Of a stretch of DNA of 64,000 nucleotides, positions 52,586 to 61,529 are shown piece by piece. The translations under genes were made by a program, and so were the position numbers. The notes beneath the pieces were generated by a model, which ran no database searches, was not told where the DNA came from, and saw only the letters and a program-made list of their open reading frames with translations. This DNA is from Bacillota bacterium (GTDB lineage: Bacteria > Bacillota > Clostridia > Christensenellales > SZUA-584), in contig JAEWBO010000025.1 of the NCBI GenBank assembly GCA_023391105.1, positions 62,001 to 126,000 of the forward strand, written 5' to 3'. Within the stretch, counting starts at the first letter, position 1. Every line of letters begins with the position of its first letter.

Positions 52586-54445
52586 TCATGGATTCCTTAC
52601 ATAATTACACAATTTATTAACATTGTCGATTGAAAATTCTTGCACAAGAATATATCCATTATCTTGAATGAATTGTTGTAAAAACTCCTGCATTTGTCTT
52701 TGTTTGCTTGCTTCGTCGTTTCTAAACAGATGTTCATGCCCAGCCATCACCCATTCTTTGATAAACATGATGCTGAGTACTTTTGGTTTTTTCTCTTGAA
52801 TAGTTTGCATATCTTGTTCCAATGCAGCATCTGAAGAAACATCAAACCACTGAACATATGAATAAGTAAATGGCTTTCTGTCGGCAATTAAATAAAAGAT
52901 CGGATTATGGGGGAACGTGAAAAGCAAATCTTCTTCGCTCAGATATTCTTGATAAAGTGAATATGTGCCCTCATACAGCGCTTCCGTACTACTGGATACC
53001 TTTAAACCTTTCAGGTATGGAACGTTATCAATTTCTTGTGTCATCGTATCGGTATTATACTCATACATTCCCCACCATGTATAAGGTATGATATTTTTAT
53101 GGGAAACAAAAACACCAATCATAAGTCCGCACAATAATATCAAAAATAGTTTAATTCGTTGCCTATAAGCATCTCCGACTAATTTAAATAGCAGAGCTGA
53201 AATAATCCCCAAGGCCAAACAAGTCTCTCCAATGCTTAACCCAGCAGATGTGCCAGCTCCGAAACCTAATGTGAGCACAACGCCTTGGAGAACGATAAAG
53301 GAGACTAACCAAGTGAGATCTTCATGCCTTCTTATCTTTTTGATAAGGAATATCAAACTAATCACAAATAACACAATAATCACCACATATATTGTAATGG
53401 GCATATTATCCAAAATGATTAACTTGTTTAGATAATAAGAAACATATAGCGAGATAAGTGTTAATGCGATTCCGGTACTGGTTATTGCTGCAAATGCAAT
53501 GCCTATTATTGAATTAAACCTCTCATCTGAATCATTTATAACTTTGAAGCTTTTAATTAGATAGGCGATGATAAGAGTTAATAATAAACAAAATATCTGG
53601 CATTTTAGCTGCAATATTGAAGGAACTAGTCGTATGACCCAATCAAAAAGCACCGTAGCCATACCGCCTTTGGCAGCAAGCGCATTTGAAAAAGTACTTT
53701 GAATAAACGCATCAAGACTACCATTTAATAAAAGAAAACCAGCCTGAAAAACAATAGGAAGAGAAACGCTAAGTATATATATTACAAGGATACGTAAATA
53801 TTTTTTTGACCGAAAGATAATAGACAAACATAAGATGGACATAATTATAAATAGGACAAAAATTGCGCCGCTGCTTTGCCTTGTTAAAAAACTAAGACCA
53901 GAAAAAAAACCACAAAGCAAAGAATATAGATATATCTTTCTTTTTCTGCCTTCTTTAAATAACCATATAATCATAAAGAGCATAAAAGCTGATAAGTACA
54001 CAAACAGGTCAAATATTCTAATGTAATCATATGCAATAAATACGCTTTCGGATTGAAGAAAGAAGACCGATGTTAATGACGAAATCATAGAAATAAGCGG
54101 TGAGAACATCTTGTTAAATATTAGATAGAAAAGCGCGGAGATTGAAACAAATACTATAACCCCAAATAACCTTAGAGTTACGATATCGTAACCGAAAACT
54201 TTTGTAATTAATGTAATAACATAAGTATATATTGGTGTGAATAACAACTCAAAATCTTTATATGGTGATAACCCGCTATTTATACTTTTGGCATAAACCG
54301 AATACCAACCCTCACTTATTGGAAGAGTGTTCCTGTATGTTAACAACATATAAAATAGAGACACCAAAACTGATAAAACGAGGAAAATAGATTTATTGTG
54401 TTTTATAATATATGATATTGCTTTCTCTTTTGTAAAGCCGTTCAT
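52586..54445 (-). CDS. Large membrane protein, GT-C glycosyltransferase-like (ArnT/PMT_2 type)
   Basis: 619 residues with about 12 hydrophobic helices and a C-terminal soluble part of about 160 residues. SEGWYSVYAKSINSGLSPY on the first outer loop (an acidic residue where GT-C enzymes have their catalytic Asp/Glu) and GLSFLTRQSSG fit lipid-linked-sugar transferases. The C-terminal part resembles those of dolichol-mannose-dependent GT39 relatives. It is the only intact minus-strand gene in the polysaccharide locus, is strongly AT-rich, and sits between two IS relics. A CGGAGAA site precedes the ATG. Confidence 0.6.
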   Translation of the reverse strand: MNGFTKEKAISYIIKHNKSIFLVLSVLVSLFYMLLTYRNTLPISEGWYSVYAKSINSGLSPYKDFELLFTPIYTYVITLITKVFGYDIVTLRLFGVIVFVSISALFYLIFNKMFSPLISMISSLTSVFFLQSESVFIAYDYIRIFDLFVYLSAFMLFMIIWLFKEGRKRKIYLYSLLCGFFSGLSFLTRQSSGAIFVLFIIMSILCLSIIFRSKKYLRILVIYILSVSLPIVFQAGFLLLNGSLDAFIQSTFSNALAAKGGMATVLFDWVIRLVPSILQLKCQIFCLLLTLIIAYLIKSFKVINDSDERFNSIIGIAFAAITSTGIALTLISLYVSYYLNKLIILDNMPITIYVVIIVLFVISLIFLIKKIRRHEDLTWLVSFIVLQGVVLTLGFGAGTSAGLSIGETCLALGIISALLFKLVGDAYRQRIKLFLILLCGLMIGVFVSHKNIIPYTWWGMYEYNTDTMTQEIDNVPYLKGLKVSSSTEALYEGTYSLYQEYLSEEDLLFTFPHNPIFYLIADRKPFTYSYVQWFDVSSDAALEQDMQTIQEKKPKVLSIMFIKEWVMAGHEHLFRNDEASKQRQMQEFLQQFIQDNGYILVQEFSIDNVNKLCNYVRNP

Positions 54446-54590
54446 GACTATTCTCCGTTTTTTACTTATAAATTGTTGAATTGATTATCGGTATAGTTTA
54501 AGATAACAATAAATACTAATGCAGAATATCAAAAAAGAAGATGATTCGTCAATATGCTGAGACGAAATATATAGATTATCCTATTTAATT

Positions 54591-55409
54591 ACATGGCTAT
54601 TAGGTTAAGTCAGCAAACCGCTCAGGAGCTGACTGTGTCACTGTAAAAAGCAATCTGTCGAATACCCATACCTCTGCGATTGAACCGGTAACAGTACTCA
54701 TCCAAGTAGCTCTGCAAGTGCTTTTCCCCTAAGCCGTGGAAAGTACCTGACACAAATGTCTTTGCATTGCTGACGATGATGTGCAGCCATTTAAAGCATA
54801 TCCGAATCGGCATCAAAAATCCGATACTCGTGCCGATACTTTTCAGCTAACGGTCTCAACGACAATCTTGCTTTTCGTGGCTCCGCGGCTTCTTTTACCG
54901 CCTGTTTTGGATTTGCCAAGGTTCGTGTCATCCAGTTCAACTATCGCTTTGAGCAAATATCGGTTGTCCCGCTCAGCCATAGCGCTACGTATACGATGGA
55001 GCAAAAACCATGCTGTATTGTACGGTAGATTTAGCACCTGAGATAGCTGCATGGCCGAATACCCACGTTTATCACGGGATACCAAGTAGCTTGCAGAGAA
55101 TATCTGTTTAAGCCGCGATGGCCGGATGGATTTGTATGCCCCGTTTGTGGTTGCCGAGAGTATTATCACATTACAACGCGTCACAAATATACGTGTAAGA
55201 GCTTCTGTCCATCACAGTACCGGCTGTCACAGATGCCTGATATCGGCAGCATCCTCGGTATCCAACCGTCTTTGTATGTCCATCAACCCAACACGTTTTT
55301 TCGTTGCCATAGCTTTTTTTCCCTTTTCCGTTACTATGGCAGCATTCTACACCCCACATTGGCCTTTTTTATGGACTTTGTCACAGATGATTCATCCTAA
55401 TAGCCATGT
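54591..55409 (-). mobile_element. Decayed IS1595 (ISXO2-like) element with perfect 14-bp terminal inverted repeats
   Basis: The ends ACATGGCTATTAGG (54591-54604) and CCTAATAGCCATGT (55396-55409) are exact reverse complements. Inside on the minus strand are SASYLVSRDKRGYSAMQLSQ, then AELDD-like ELDDTNLGKSKTGGKRSRG, and KWLHIIVSNAKTFVSGTFHG followed by KHLQSYLDEYCYRFNRR, all ISXO2 transposase. About 80 residues are missing between the last two blocks. RYQASVTAGTVMD lies at about 55245-55200 on the minus strand. The N-terminal zinc ribbon lies in the opposite orientation (see 55092-55208). No working transposase is possible. No clear target duplication was seen. Confidence 0.85.
55092..55208 (+). 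pseudogene. ISXO2-type transposase zinc-ribbon fragment, inverted relative to the rest
   Basis: The plus strand reads CREYLFKPRWPDGFVCPVCG then CREYYHITTRHKYTCKS, the N-terminal CxxC...C zinc ribbon of IS1595-family transposases. The catalytic part of the transposase reads on the minus strand on both sides. Either the element suffered an internal inversion or two elements in opposite orientation merged. Confidence 0.7.
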
Positions 55410-55412
55410 TTA

Positions 55413-55598
55413 GTAATGTTTGTTACTGTTCTAAGTCCTGCTCAATATGGCAATTGGATTGAAATGGTGGCGAAATCGACAGTTATATCAAATATAAGTG
55501 TCATTGCGGTAAACTTTATACTATGTATAGAAGGTATGGTTGGGCTGATAAAAGCCATGCGGGAGAAAACGATTATGCAAAAATTTTGGATCGCATGA
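55413..55598 (+). pseudogene. 3' fragment of a membrane protein gene, possibly a polysaccharide flippase
   Basis: About 60 codons reading VTVLSPAQYGNWIEMVAKS, ISVIAVNFILCIEGMVGL and a basic tail, directly abutting the IS1595 end. A hydrophobic helix followed by a Lys/Arg-rich tail resembles the C-terminus of Wzx-like proteins, but this is a guess. The IS most likely truncated it. An intact flippase gene lies at 61526. Confidence 0.4.
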
Positions 55599-55730
55599 CC
55601 TTTCGGTCTTTATAATGATGATTTTTAAACAAACGGGAGTAAAAATTGCTTAAAGGAAATTCACATCATAAATTACCTAGGATAGAAACATAATAAAAAT
55701 CAAGATTATGTTAATGATCATACTAATTTC

Positions 55731-55759
55731 TTGATTAATAGGTCACACTGTTGTAAGAT
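55731..55759 (+). promoter_or_regulatory. Promoter of the Wzy/glycosyltransferase operon
   Basis: TTGATT (55731-55736) and TAAGAT (55754-55759), spacing 17, 36 bases before the first gene. All genes from 55795 to the window end are closely packed on the plus strand. Confidence 0.6.
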
Positions 55760-55794
55760 ATAAGAAAACGTAACAGAAAAGAAATACTTTATTA

Positions 55795-56547
55795 TTGGAA
55801 AATGAGGATCGCTTGAATACTGCCGAAAAAAAGAGGATATCGGTTGCAATGGCAGCCTATAATGGTGAAAAATATCTTCCACAACAAATTCGTTCTATTA
55901 TATCTCAATTGGGTCAACAAGATGAGCTCGTGGTGTCTGTGGATCCGTCAACAGATAATACAGAAGCCATTGCCAAGTCCTTTGCAGAAATAGATGTCCG
56001 TATCCATGTCATCAAAGGCCCGGGCATGGGCGTGATCAAAAATTTTGAAAATGCGTTGAATCATGTTTCAGGCGAGTATATATTTTTATCCGATCAAGAT
56101 GATGTATGGGATGAGAGAAAGTTTTCTGTTTGCTTGTCCGCCTTAAGCCAGAAGGCTGTAACGGCAGTTATTCACGATGCTGTTATTACGAGCGAAAATC
56201 TCGATGTTAAGCAAGGAACAATATTCAATGGCAAGTTCTATTCAGGAATATATCGGAACATCATAAGGAATCGTTATATTGGTTGCTGTATGGGTATAAA
56301 ACGTAGCGTGCTAAGAGTAGCTCTTCCGTTTCCAGCAAATCTTCCAATGCACGATCAATGGCTTGGAATCGTTGCGAAAAGAATGGGAGAGGTAACGTTT
56401 GTGAATGCTCCATTAATTCAATACCGTCGACATGAGCAGACTGTTACTGGAAGAGACCGTGTAAAAATGTCGGTAAGACTAAAATGGAGATTTAATATCA
56501 CCTTTGATTATATAAGACTCGGTGCAAAGGGGTGTGACAATGAATGA
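55795..56547 (+). CDS. Family 2 glycosyltransferase (pair 1, first member)
   Basis: 250 residues. VAMAAYNGEKYLPQQIRSI, VDPSTDNT, and FLSDQDDVWDERK (metal-binding Asp residues) define a GT-A glycosyltransferase of the rhamnosyl/galactosyl type in capsule loci; LPMHDQWLG and YRRHEQTVTG are acceptor-side motifs. The frame opens at a TTG at 55795; a second TTG at 55813, five bases after GAGG, may be the true start. Its counterpart at 58735 shares the same motifs in the same order. Confidence 0.82.
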   Translation: MENEDRLNTAEKKRISVAMAAYNGEKYLPQQIRSIISQLGQQDELVVSVDPSTDNTEAIAKSFAEIDVRIHVIKGPGMGVIKNFENALNHVSGEYIFLSDQDDVWDERKFSVCLSALSQKAVTAVIHDAVITSENLDVKQGTIFNGKFYSGIYRNIIRNRYIGCCMGIKRSVLRVALPFPANLPMHDQWLGIVAKRMGEVTFVNAPLIQYRRHEQTVTGRDRVKMSVRLKWRFNITFDYIRLGAKGCDNE

Positions 56548-57307
56548 AATTAAGGCACTGATTGTGATCTATAATCAATCATTGCGCGATAGTAAGACTT
56601 TTAATACGATAAAAGAAATACCAGGAATTGATCTTATTATTGCTGACAACAGTACGAAGGATTTTGGCAATGAAAATATTGCCAAACAATCTGGCTGCAC
56701 CTATATATCTATGAACGGTAATGCGGGGTTGAGCAAAACATATAACAAAGTGCTGTCAACTCTTGATAAGCGCAGTGGTCTGATTTGCTTATTTGACGAC
56801 GATGCGCAAGTGGGACAGAATTATTTTGACGCACTTAAAAAGGCAGCAAATGAATATGCAGACATCAATATTTTTGTACCAATTGTAAAGGACAGGGTAG
56901 GAATACTCTCTCCCTGTATTATTAGAGGTATAAGCGTTTCCAGAGCAAAGAATGTTGATAGCATACCGCAAGATGCCATTTCCGTCATTAATTCCGGTTT
57001 AGCTATTCGGCTTAAGGTATTTGAGGACTATCAATACGATGAAGGACAGTTTCTTGACTATATCGACCATGCGTTTATCAAAGATACCGTCAATCATGAC
57101 AAGCGACAAATTTACATTATGGACAACGTTGAGATCATACAACGTTTTTCGGGGAGTGAAAAAAGCAGTCGGGTTGCTGATAAAGCGAGATATATGATAT
57201 TTAAAAAGGATGTTGAATACTTTTGCGAAAAATATGGTATTTCCCGGTTAAGCTTGATAAAAGTTTTGCTCAGGCGAAGAGTTAGTCTTTTTATTAAATA
57301 TCTATAA
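56540..57307 (+). CDS. Family 2 glycosyltransferase (pair 1, second member)
   Basis: 255 residues. ALIVIYNQSLRDSKTF, LIIADNSTKDFGNENIA, CLFDDDAQVGQNYFDAL and FLDYIDHAFIKD are the core. It overlaps the previous gene by eight bases; AAAGGGG lies upstream of ATG 56540, and the longer frame from 56522 is unlikely. It is clearly paralogous to the gene at 59732 (same IADNST, CLFDDD and FLDYIDHAFI blocks). The sugar specificity is unknown. Confidence 0.82.
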   Translation: MNEIKALIVIYNQSLRDSKTFNTIKEIPGIDLIIADNSTKDFGNENIAKQSGCTYISMNGNAGLSKTYNKVLSTLDKRSGLICLFDDDAQVGQNYFDALKKAANEYADINIFVPIVKDRVGILSPCIIRGISVSRAKNVDSIPQDAISVINSGLAIRLKVFEDYQYDEGQFLDYIDHAFIKDTVNHDKRQIYIMDNVEIIQRFSGSEKSSRVADKARYMIFKKDVEYFCEKYGISRLSLIKVLLRRRVSLFIKYL

Positions 57308-57333
57308 ATATCAAGTAAGTATTTGGAGGTTTT

Positions 57334-58725
57334 ATGTTCCAACAGGAAAGCAAGTTAAATAGGGCAACATACTTAATGCTGATCATATTGATATGCGAGT
57401 GTGTAGTAGGATCCAGTGGCCGATGGTTGGAGATAGGAAGTTTAAGTATTCGGATGTTACTTTTTGGCATTACATTTATTTTATCGTTGCCGTTTGTAAT
57501 TCGAGATGTATTGAGGTTGATTAAAAATAAGGTCATATTCTCGATACTTGTATTTGGATTATTCGTTTGTTTTTCACTAATATATGGGTATATAAAAAAT
57601 AATAATCTACAATATCTTACTGCAGATTTGACCAGTATGCTTTTTTTATTGATTGTTCCTGGTTGTATAGCTATTTTTAATACTTCTCAACGAATAGACA
57701 ATCTCATTAAGTATGCGAGTTATGCTTCTATCTTGCTAGCAATTGTAACGATTATTCTACATTTTGCATTATTATGGATTGGTGATGATGCAGTTAATCA
57801 CATTGAACACTTTCTTGTTTCTAAAAGCCTAGGTGGTTTCTTTAATTTCGGTGATGGAATTAGCAGGATTTATTTCAGAAGCTCAATATGCTTTGTTTTA
57901 CCCTTTTTCTATGGATTGTACGCTATTATAAAACATAAAAATGATGAAGTTAGAAAGAAACAAATATTGCCATACTTTTTTATGTCGATAAGTTTTATAG
58001 CGATTATTCTTACATTTACGCGTTCAATATGGTTTGGAGTTTTCGTCGCAACTATATTGTTCTTTGTTATTAATATGAAACAATATAAAGCATTCTTTAA
58101 GGGGATTGTTATTACATTGGCGGGCTTTATAATATTCGTTGCCATTTCATGGATATGCTTTGGGTTTGAAGGTATTATCAAAAATGCAGTAGGAAGAGTA
58201 CTTCTTGGCTATAATTATTCTGTTTCTTTGAGTGATATTGAGGAAGGGAATTCGGAAATAGTTGAAACAGAGACTGATGCAGAGCCGTATAGTTTTGAAG
58301 AACGACAGAAAGATATCGCAATAAACTCAGAAGCAGTCAGAAATGATAGACTAAATGCTGTGGCAGAAGAAATAAGAGAAAATTGGTTGTTGGGTGGTGG
58401 CTTTGGATTAACTCTTGACCTTGATATATATGAAGGAAAAGTGGAATACACCTATATGGATGTCTTTAGCAAGATGGGTATATTCGGGCTGATTTCAATT
58501 ATTGTCATGCTGCTTATGCCAGTGTATCAGTTATATAAAAAGCATAGGCAGGGGGAATATAACGGTGCAATGGGAATATTGATGTGTGTGATGATCTGCA
58601 TATATATGGCGTCTTACTATAATCCGTTCATTACATCACCTATTGGGTTTGCGTTATTTGCCTTATTTGTAGCATCGGTATCTCTAAAACCACCAAAAGA
58701 CGCTCTATCCATACAACCTAAGTAG
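57334..58725 (+). CDS. wzy: O-antigen polymerase/ligase family membrane protein (Wzy-like)
   Basis: 463 residues with about 11-12 hydrophobic helices. A long outer loop near residues 290-360 (rich in Glu) and the following WLLGGGFGLTLDLD segment match the O-ligase/Wzy pattern, where a GxG(F/I)G motif follows the big loop. It would link repeat units exported by the flippase into a chain. It lies between the two glycosyltransferase pairs. It is very AT-rich. A GGAGG site precedes the ATG. Confidence 0.78.
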   Translation: MFQQESKLNRATYLMLIILICECVVGSSGRWLEIGSLSIRMLLFGITFILSLPFVIRDVLRLIKNKVIFSILVFGLFVCFSLIYGYIKNNNLQYLTADLTSMLFLLIVPGCIAIFNTSQRIDNLIKYASYASILLAIVTIILHFALLWIGDDAVNHIEHFLVSKSLGGFFNFGDGISRIYFRSSICFVLPFFYGLYAIIKHKNDEVRKKQILPYFFMSISFIAIILTFTRSIWFGVFVATILFFVINMKQYKAFFKGIVITLAGFIIFVAISWICFGFEGIIKNAVGRVLLGYNYSVSLSDIEEGNSEIVETETDAEPYSFEERQKDIAINSEAVRNDRLNAVAEEIRENWLLGGGFGLTLDLDIYEGKVEYTYMDVFSKMGIFGLISIIVMLLMPVYQLYKKHRQGEYNGAMGILMCVMICIYMASYYNPFITSPIGFALFALFVASVSLKPPKDALSIQPK

Positions 58726-58734
58726 GTGAACATT

Positions 58735-59739
58735 GTGCCAAAAATATCCATTGCCATGACCACCTATAATGGAGAAAGATTTATTCGAGAACAGTTATGT
58801 TCTTTAAAGAATCAGACATTACGTGCTGATGAGGTGGTCATCTTCGATGATTGTTCATCAGATCGTACGGTGGAAATCATAAAAGCCTTCATTAACGAGT
58901 TTGACTTGGATTGGGAGCTAAGTGTAAATGAGCATAATCATGGATACATAGAAAACTTTTATAAAGCGATTCAAGCCACCACTGGAGATATTATTTTTTT
59001 GTCCGACCAGGATGATGTTTGGCATCTAGAGAAGATTGAAACAATGGTGGGCTTATTTCAGGAACACAAAGACTTACAAGTTCTGAGTACTGGCTTTCGG
59101 AAAATTGATGAGCACGGCAATCCTATAGCGACTAAGCAGAAACTAGGCTATACAAATCATGGTTTGATCAAAGGCCATATTCGCAAGCTTGGTTTAAAAA
59201 GAATAGGTTTTCAAAATATTTTTCGCGTCAACATTTCTCCCGGTTGCACAGCAGCTTTTGCAAAGAAATGCAAGGAGCTTTATATTGATAATGCAACTGG
59301 ACAATGGTGTCATGATTGGGAACTCTGCATTTTTGGTGGAATGATTGATGGTTTGTTTTTTTATAATGAAGCGCTTACCGACTATCGCCTGCATGGTAAT
59401 AACACGATTGGGCTTAAAGATACTATGACCGGTTCTTTGCATAAGGACGATAGATATACCCGTTTAGAGCTGGCGCAAATGGAATGTGAGAGAACTGATC
59501 TATATATGACTCAAGCGCTCTTAGACACAATGGGAGACAAGAATAGAAAGATTTTACGACGGTACTGGCGTTTCACGAGTAGCCGTGTAAAAGCTCTGGA
59601 GAATAATAGATTATCCGCATGGCTACAATGTATTCGTCATTTAACTACATATTTAAAAGCGGTGCGCATAAGAGGAGTGATTGGCGATCTTTTATACATT
59701 GTTAACCATTTGGGAAGGCGGGAGACAGTGAATGAATAA
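58735..59739 (+). CDS. Family 2 glycosyltransferase (pair 2, first member)
   Basis: 334 residues. SIAMTTYNGERFIREQLCSL, FDDCSSDRT and FLSDQDDVWHLEK are the GT-A motifs; QWCHDWEL and YRLHGNNTIG are the acceptor side. It is related to the gene at 55795 but has a longer C-terminus. I favour GTG 58735 with AGGTGA six bases upstream over the GTG at 58726 next to the wzy stop. The end overlaps the next gene. Confidence 0.82.
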   Translation: MPKISIAMTTYNGERFIREQLCSLKNQTLRADEVVIFDDCSSDRTVEIIKAFINEFDLDWELSVNEHNHGYIENFYKAIQATTGDIIFLSDQDDVWHLEKIETMVGLFQEHKDLQVLSTGFRKIDEHGNPIATKQKLGYTNHGLIKGHIRKLGLKRIGFQNIFRVNISPGCTAAFAKKCKELYIDNATGQWCHDWELCIFGGMIDGLFFYNEALTDYRLHGNNTIGLKDTMTGSLHKDDRYTRLELAQMECERTDLYMTQALLDTMGDKNRKILRRYWRFTSSRVKALENNRLSAWLQCIRHLTTYLKAVRIRGVIGDLLYIVNHLGRRETVNE

Positions 59740-60520
59740 AACCGTTATATATGCCCTCGTTGTTATTTATAACAAAGAATGCACAGACTCAATAGCTTGC
59801 CAATGTCTGAAAACTATAAGTGATGTCTGTGTGATTATTGCAGACAACAGCACGATTCCAACGTCAAATGCAGACTTCGCTCAACAAAATGGCTGGAAGT
59901 ACGTGAGCATGGGAGGCAATTTTGGTCTTGCAAAGGCGTATAATCGTGGAATTGAATTAGCTGAGGTGCAGAACTCAATTATTTGCTTGTTTGATGACGA
60001 TACTGAGGTAGATAAGAATTATTTCGAAGAATTGATGCAAAAGGAACGGGAAGAGCCTGATACAAAGTTGTTTCTCCCGTTGGTTTACGATGAAATCGGT
60101 CTTTTGTCACCCAGCGTGATAAAAGGGCTTGTCGTCTCACGCGTAACCGATATATCTGACATCGAAGCAGAGAACATCAATGGCATCAACAGTGGCATGG
60201 CGATTCGACGCGATGTTTTTTACGACTACAGATACGATGAGTCTTATTTTCTAGACTATATCGATCACGCATTTATTAGGGATATAAAACAACGTGGTTT
60301 AAAAATATCGGTATTTTCTGTGCAATTAAAACAAGCGTTTTTTGCAAATTCTCAGGCTGAAATAGCAGCCATAATAAAACGTTTTAAGATATTTAAGAAA
60401 GACTTTAAACATTTTTGCGGAGAATCACCAGAGGGTTGCAAATATTACCGCAAAGAGATTACTGAGCAAAAAAAAGCGATGTTTCTAAAATTTAAGAATA
60501 TTCGCCTGCTGTTGATGTAA
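59732..60520 (+). CDS. Family 2 glycosyltransferase (pair 2, second member)
   Basis: 262 residues. YALVVIYNKECTDSIA, VIIADNSTIPTSNADFA, CLFDDDTEVDKNYFEEL, INSGMAIRRDVF and FLDYIDHAFIRD repeat the layout of the gene at 56540 over nearly its full length. It overlaps the previous gene by eight bases, the same overlap length as in pair 1. Confidence 0.82.
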   Translation: MNKTVIYALVVIYNKECTDSIACQCLKTISDVCVIIADNSTIPTSNADFAQQNGWKYVSMGGNFGLAKAYNRGIELAEVQNSIICLFDDDTEVDKNYFEELMQKEREEPDTKLFLPLVYDEIGLLSPSVIKGLVVSRVTDISDIEAENINGINSGMAIRRDVFYDYRYDESYFLDYIDHAFIRDIKQRGLKISVFSVQLKQAFFANSQAEIAAIIKRFKIFKKDFKHFCGESPEGCKYYRKEITEQKKAMFLKFKNIRLLLM

Positions 60521-60548
60521 TATCAACATAATAATGGTCGAGGTAAAT

Positions 60549-61529
60549 ATGATAAGTATACTTGTTCCGATATACAATGCCGAGCAGTACATAAAGCGAT
60601 GCATTGATTCTATACTTGCACAAACATATATGGATTTTGAGCTTATTTTGTTGGATGACGGGTCTAAAGATAATAGTGGCACCATATGTGATGAATATGC
60701 GGCAAAGGATAGTCGGGTTAAAGTCATACACACATCAAACAATGGTGTAGGAATTGCGCGCAACCGGTTAATCGACGCAGCTGACGGCGATTATTTATGT
60801 TTTGTTGATAGTGATGATTATATTGAACGTGATATGCTGGAGGTTCTTTATCATAACATAATACAATATGGTGCCGACATATCTTTATGCGGTATACGCA
60901 TGATATTCCCCAAAATTGTGAAAAGCAGCAATAACGACCCGTCAGAACAGAGGTTACTCAATAAGAAAGAAGCTGTTTGCGAGCTGATTGATAACTGGAA
61001 AATTACTTGTAGTACTTGGAGTAAATTGTACAAAGCTGAGTTGTTTGAGGGAATACGGTATGCGGAAATAGCAGCATTTGAAGACATGTTAACTACATAC
61101 AAACTATTTCAAAAAAGTGAATCTATAGTGTATGATGGGCGACTGCTCTATAACTATGTGAATACACCGGATAGCTTGATGAGGATCAAATTCAATCCTC
61201 ATCATTTTGCTGAGCTTGAAGCTTTAAAAATGATGACTGAGAATATTGGTGCTGCCTATCCAGATTTGATTCCAAAGCTTAAAATAAACGAGCTAAAAAC
61301 AAAAGTATATATATGTAACCGGATTATTTCTGAATCTCCGGAAATGAGCCAATTATATAATGATTTAGCGGCAGAAATAAGGGATAGTCATAAAGAACTG
61401 ATGAGATCTGAATATGTGGGCACGAAAGTAAAAATTATGGTTGCCATTATGAAAACAAGTGACAGGCTATATAAAGCCTGTGTAAAGACAGTGAAGTATA
61501 TTGTCAACGGTAGAAGAAGGCACGCATGA
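60549..61529 (+). CDS. Family 2 glycosyltransferase (WcaA/EpsJ-like)
   Basis: 326 residues. ISILVPIYNAEQYIKRCIDS, LLDDGSKDNSG, GIARNRLIDAADGDYLCFVDSDDY are a textbook GT-A nucleotide-sugar site; the C-terminal half has EDMLTTYKLF and YNYVNTPDSLM. ATG 60549 with GAGG six bases upstream is chosen over 60534. The flippase gene overlaps the stop (ATGA). Confidence 0.87.
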   Translation: MISILVPIYNAEQYIKRCIDSILAQTYMDFELILLDDGSKDNSGTICDEYAAKDSRVKVIHTSNNGVGIARNRLIDAADGDYLCFVDSDDYIERDMLEVLYHNIIQYGADISLCGIRMIFPKIVKSSNNDPSEQRLLNKKEAVCELIDNWKITCSTWSKLYKAELFEGIRYAEIAAFEDMLTTYKLFQKSESIVYDGRLLYNYVNTPDSLMRIKFNPHHFAELEALKMMTENIGAAYPDLIPKLKINELKTKVYICNRIISESPEMSQLYNDLAAEIRDSHKELMRSEYVGTKVKIMVAIMKTSDRLYKACVKTVKYIVNGRRRHA

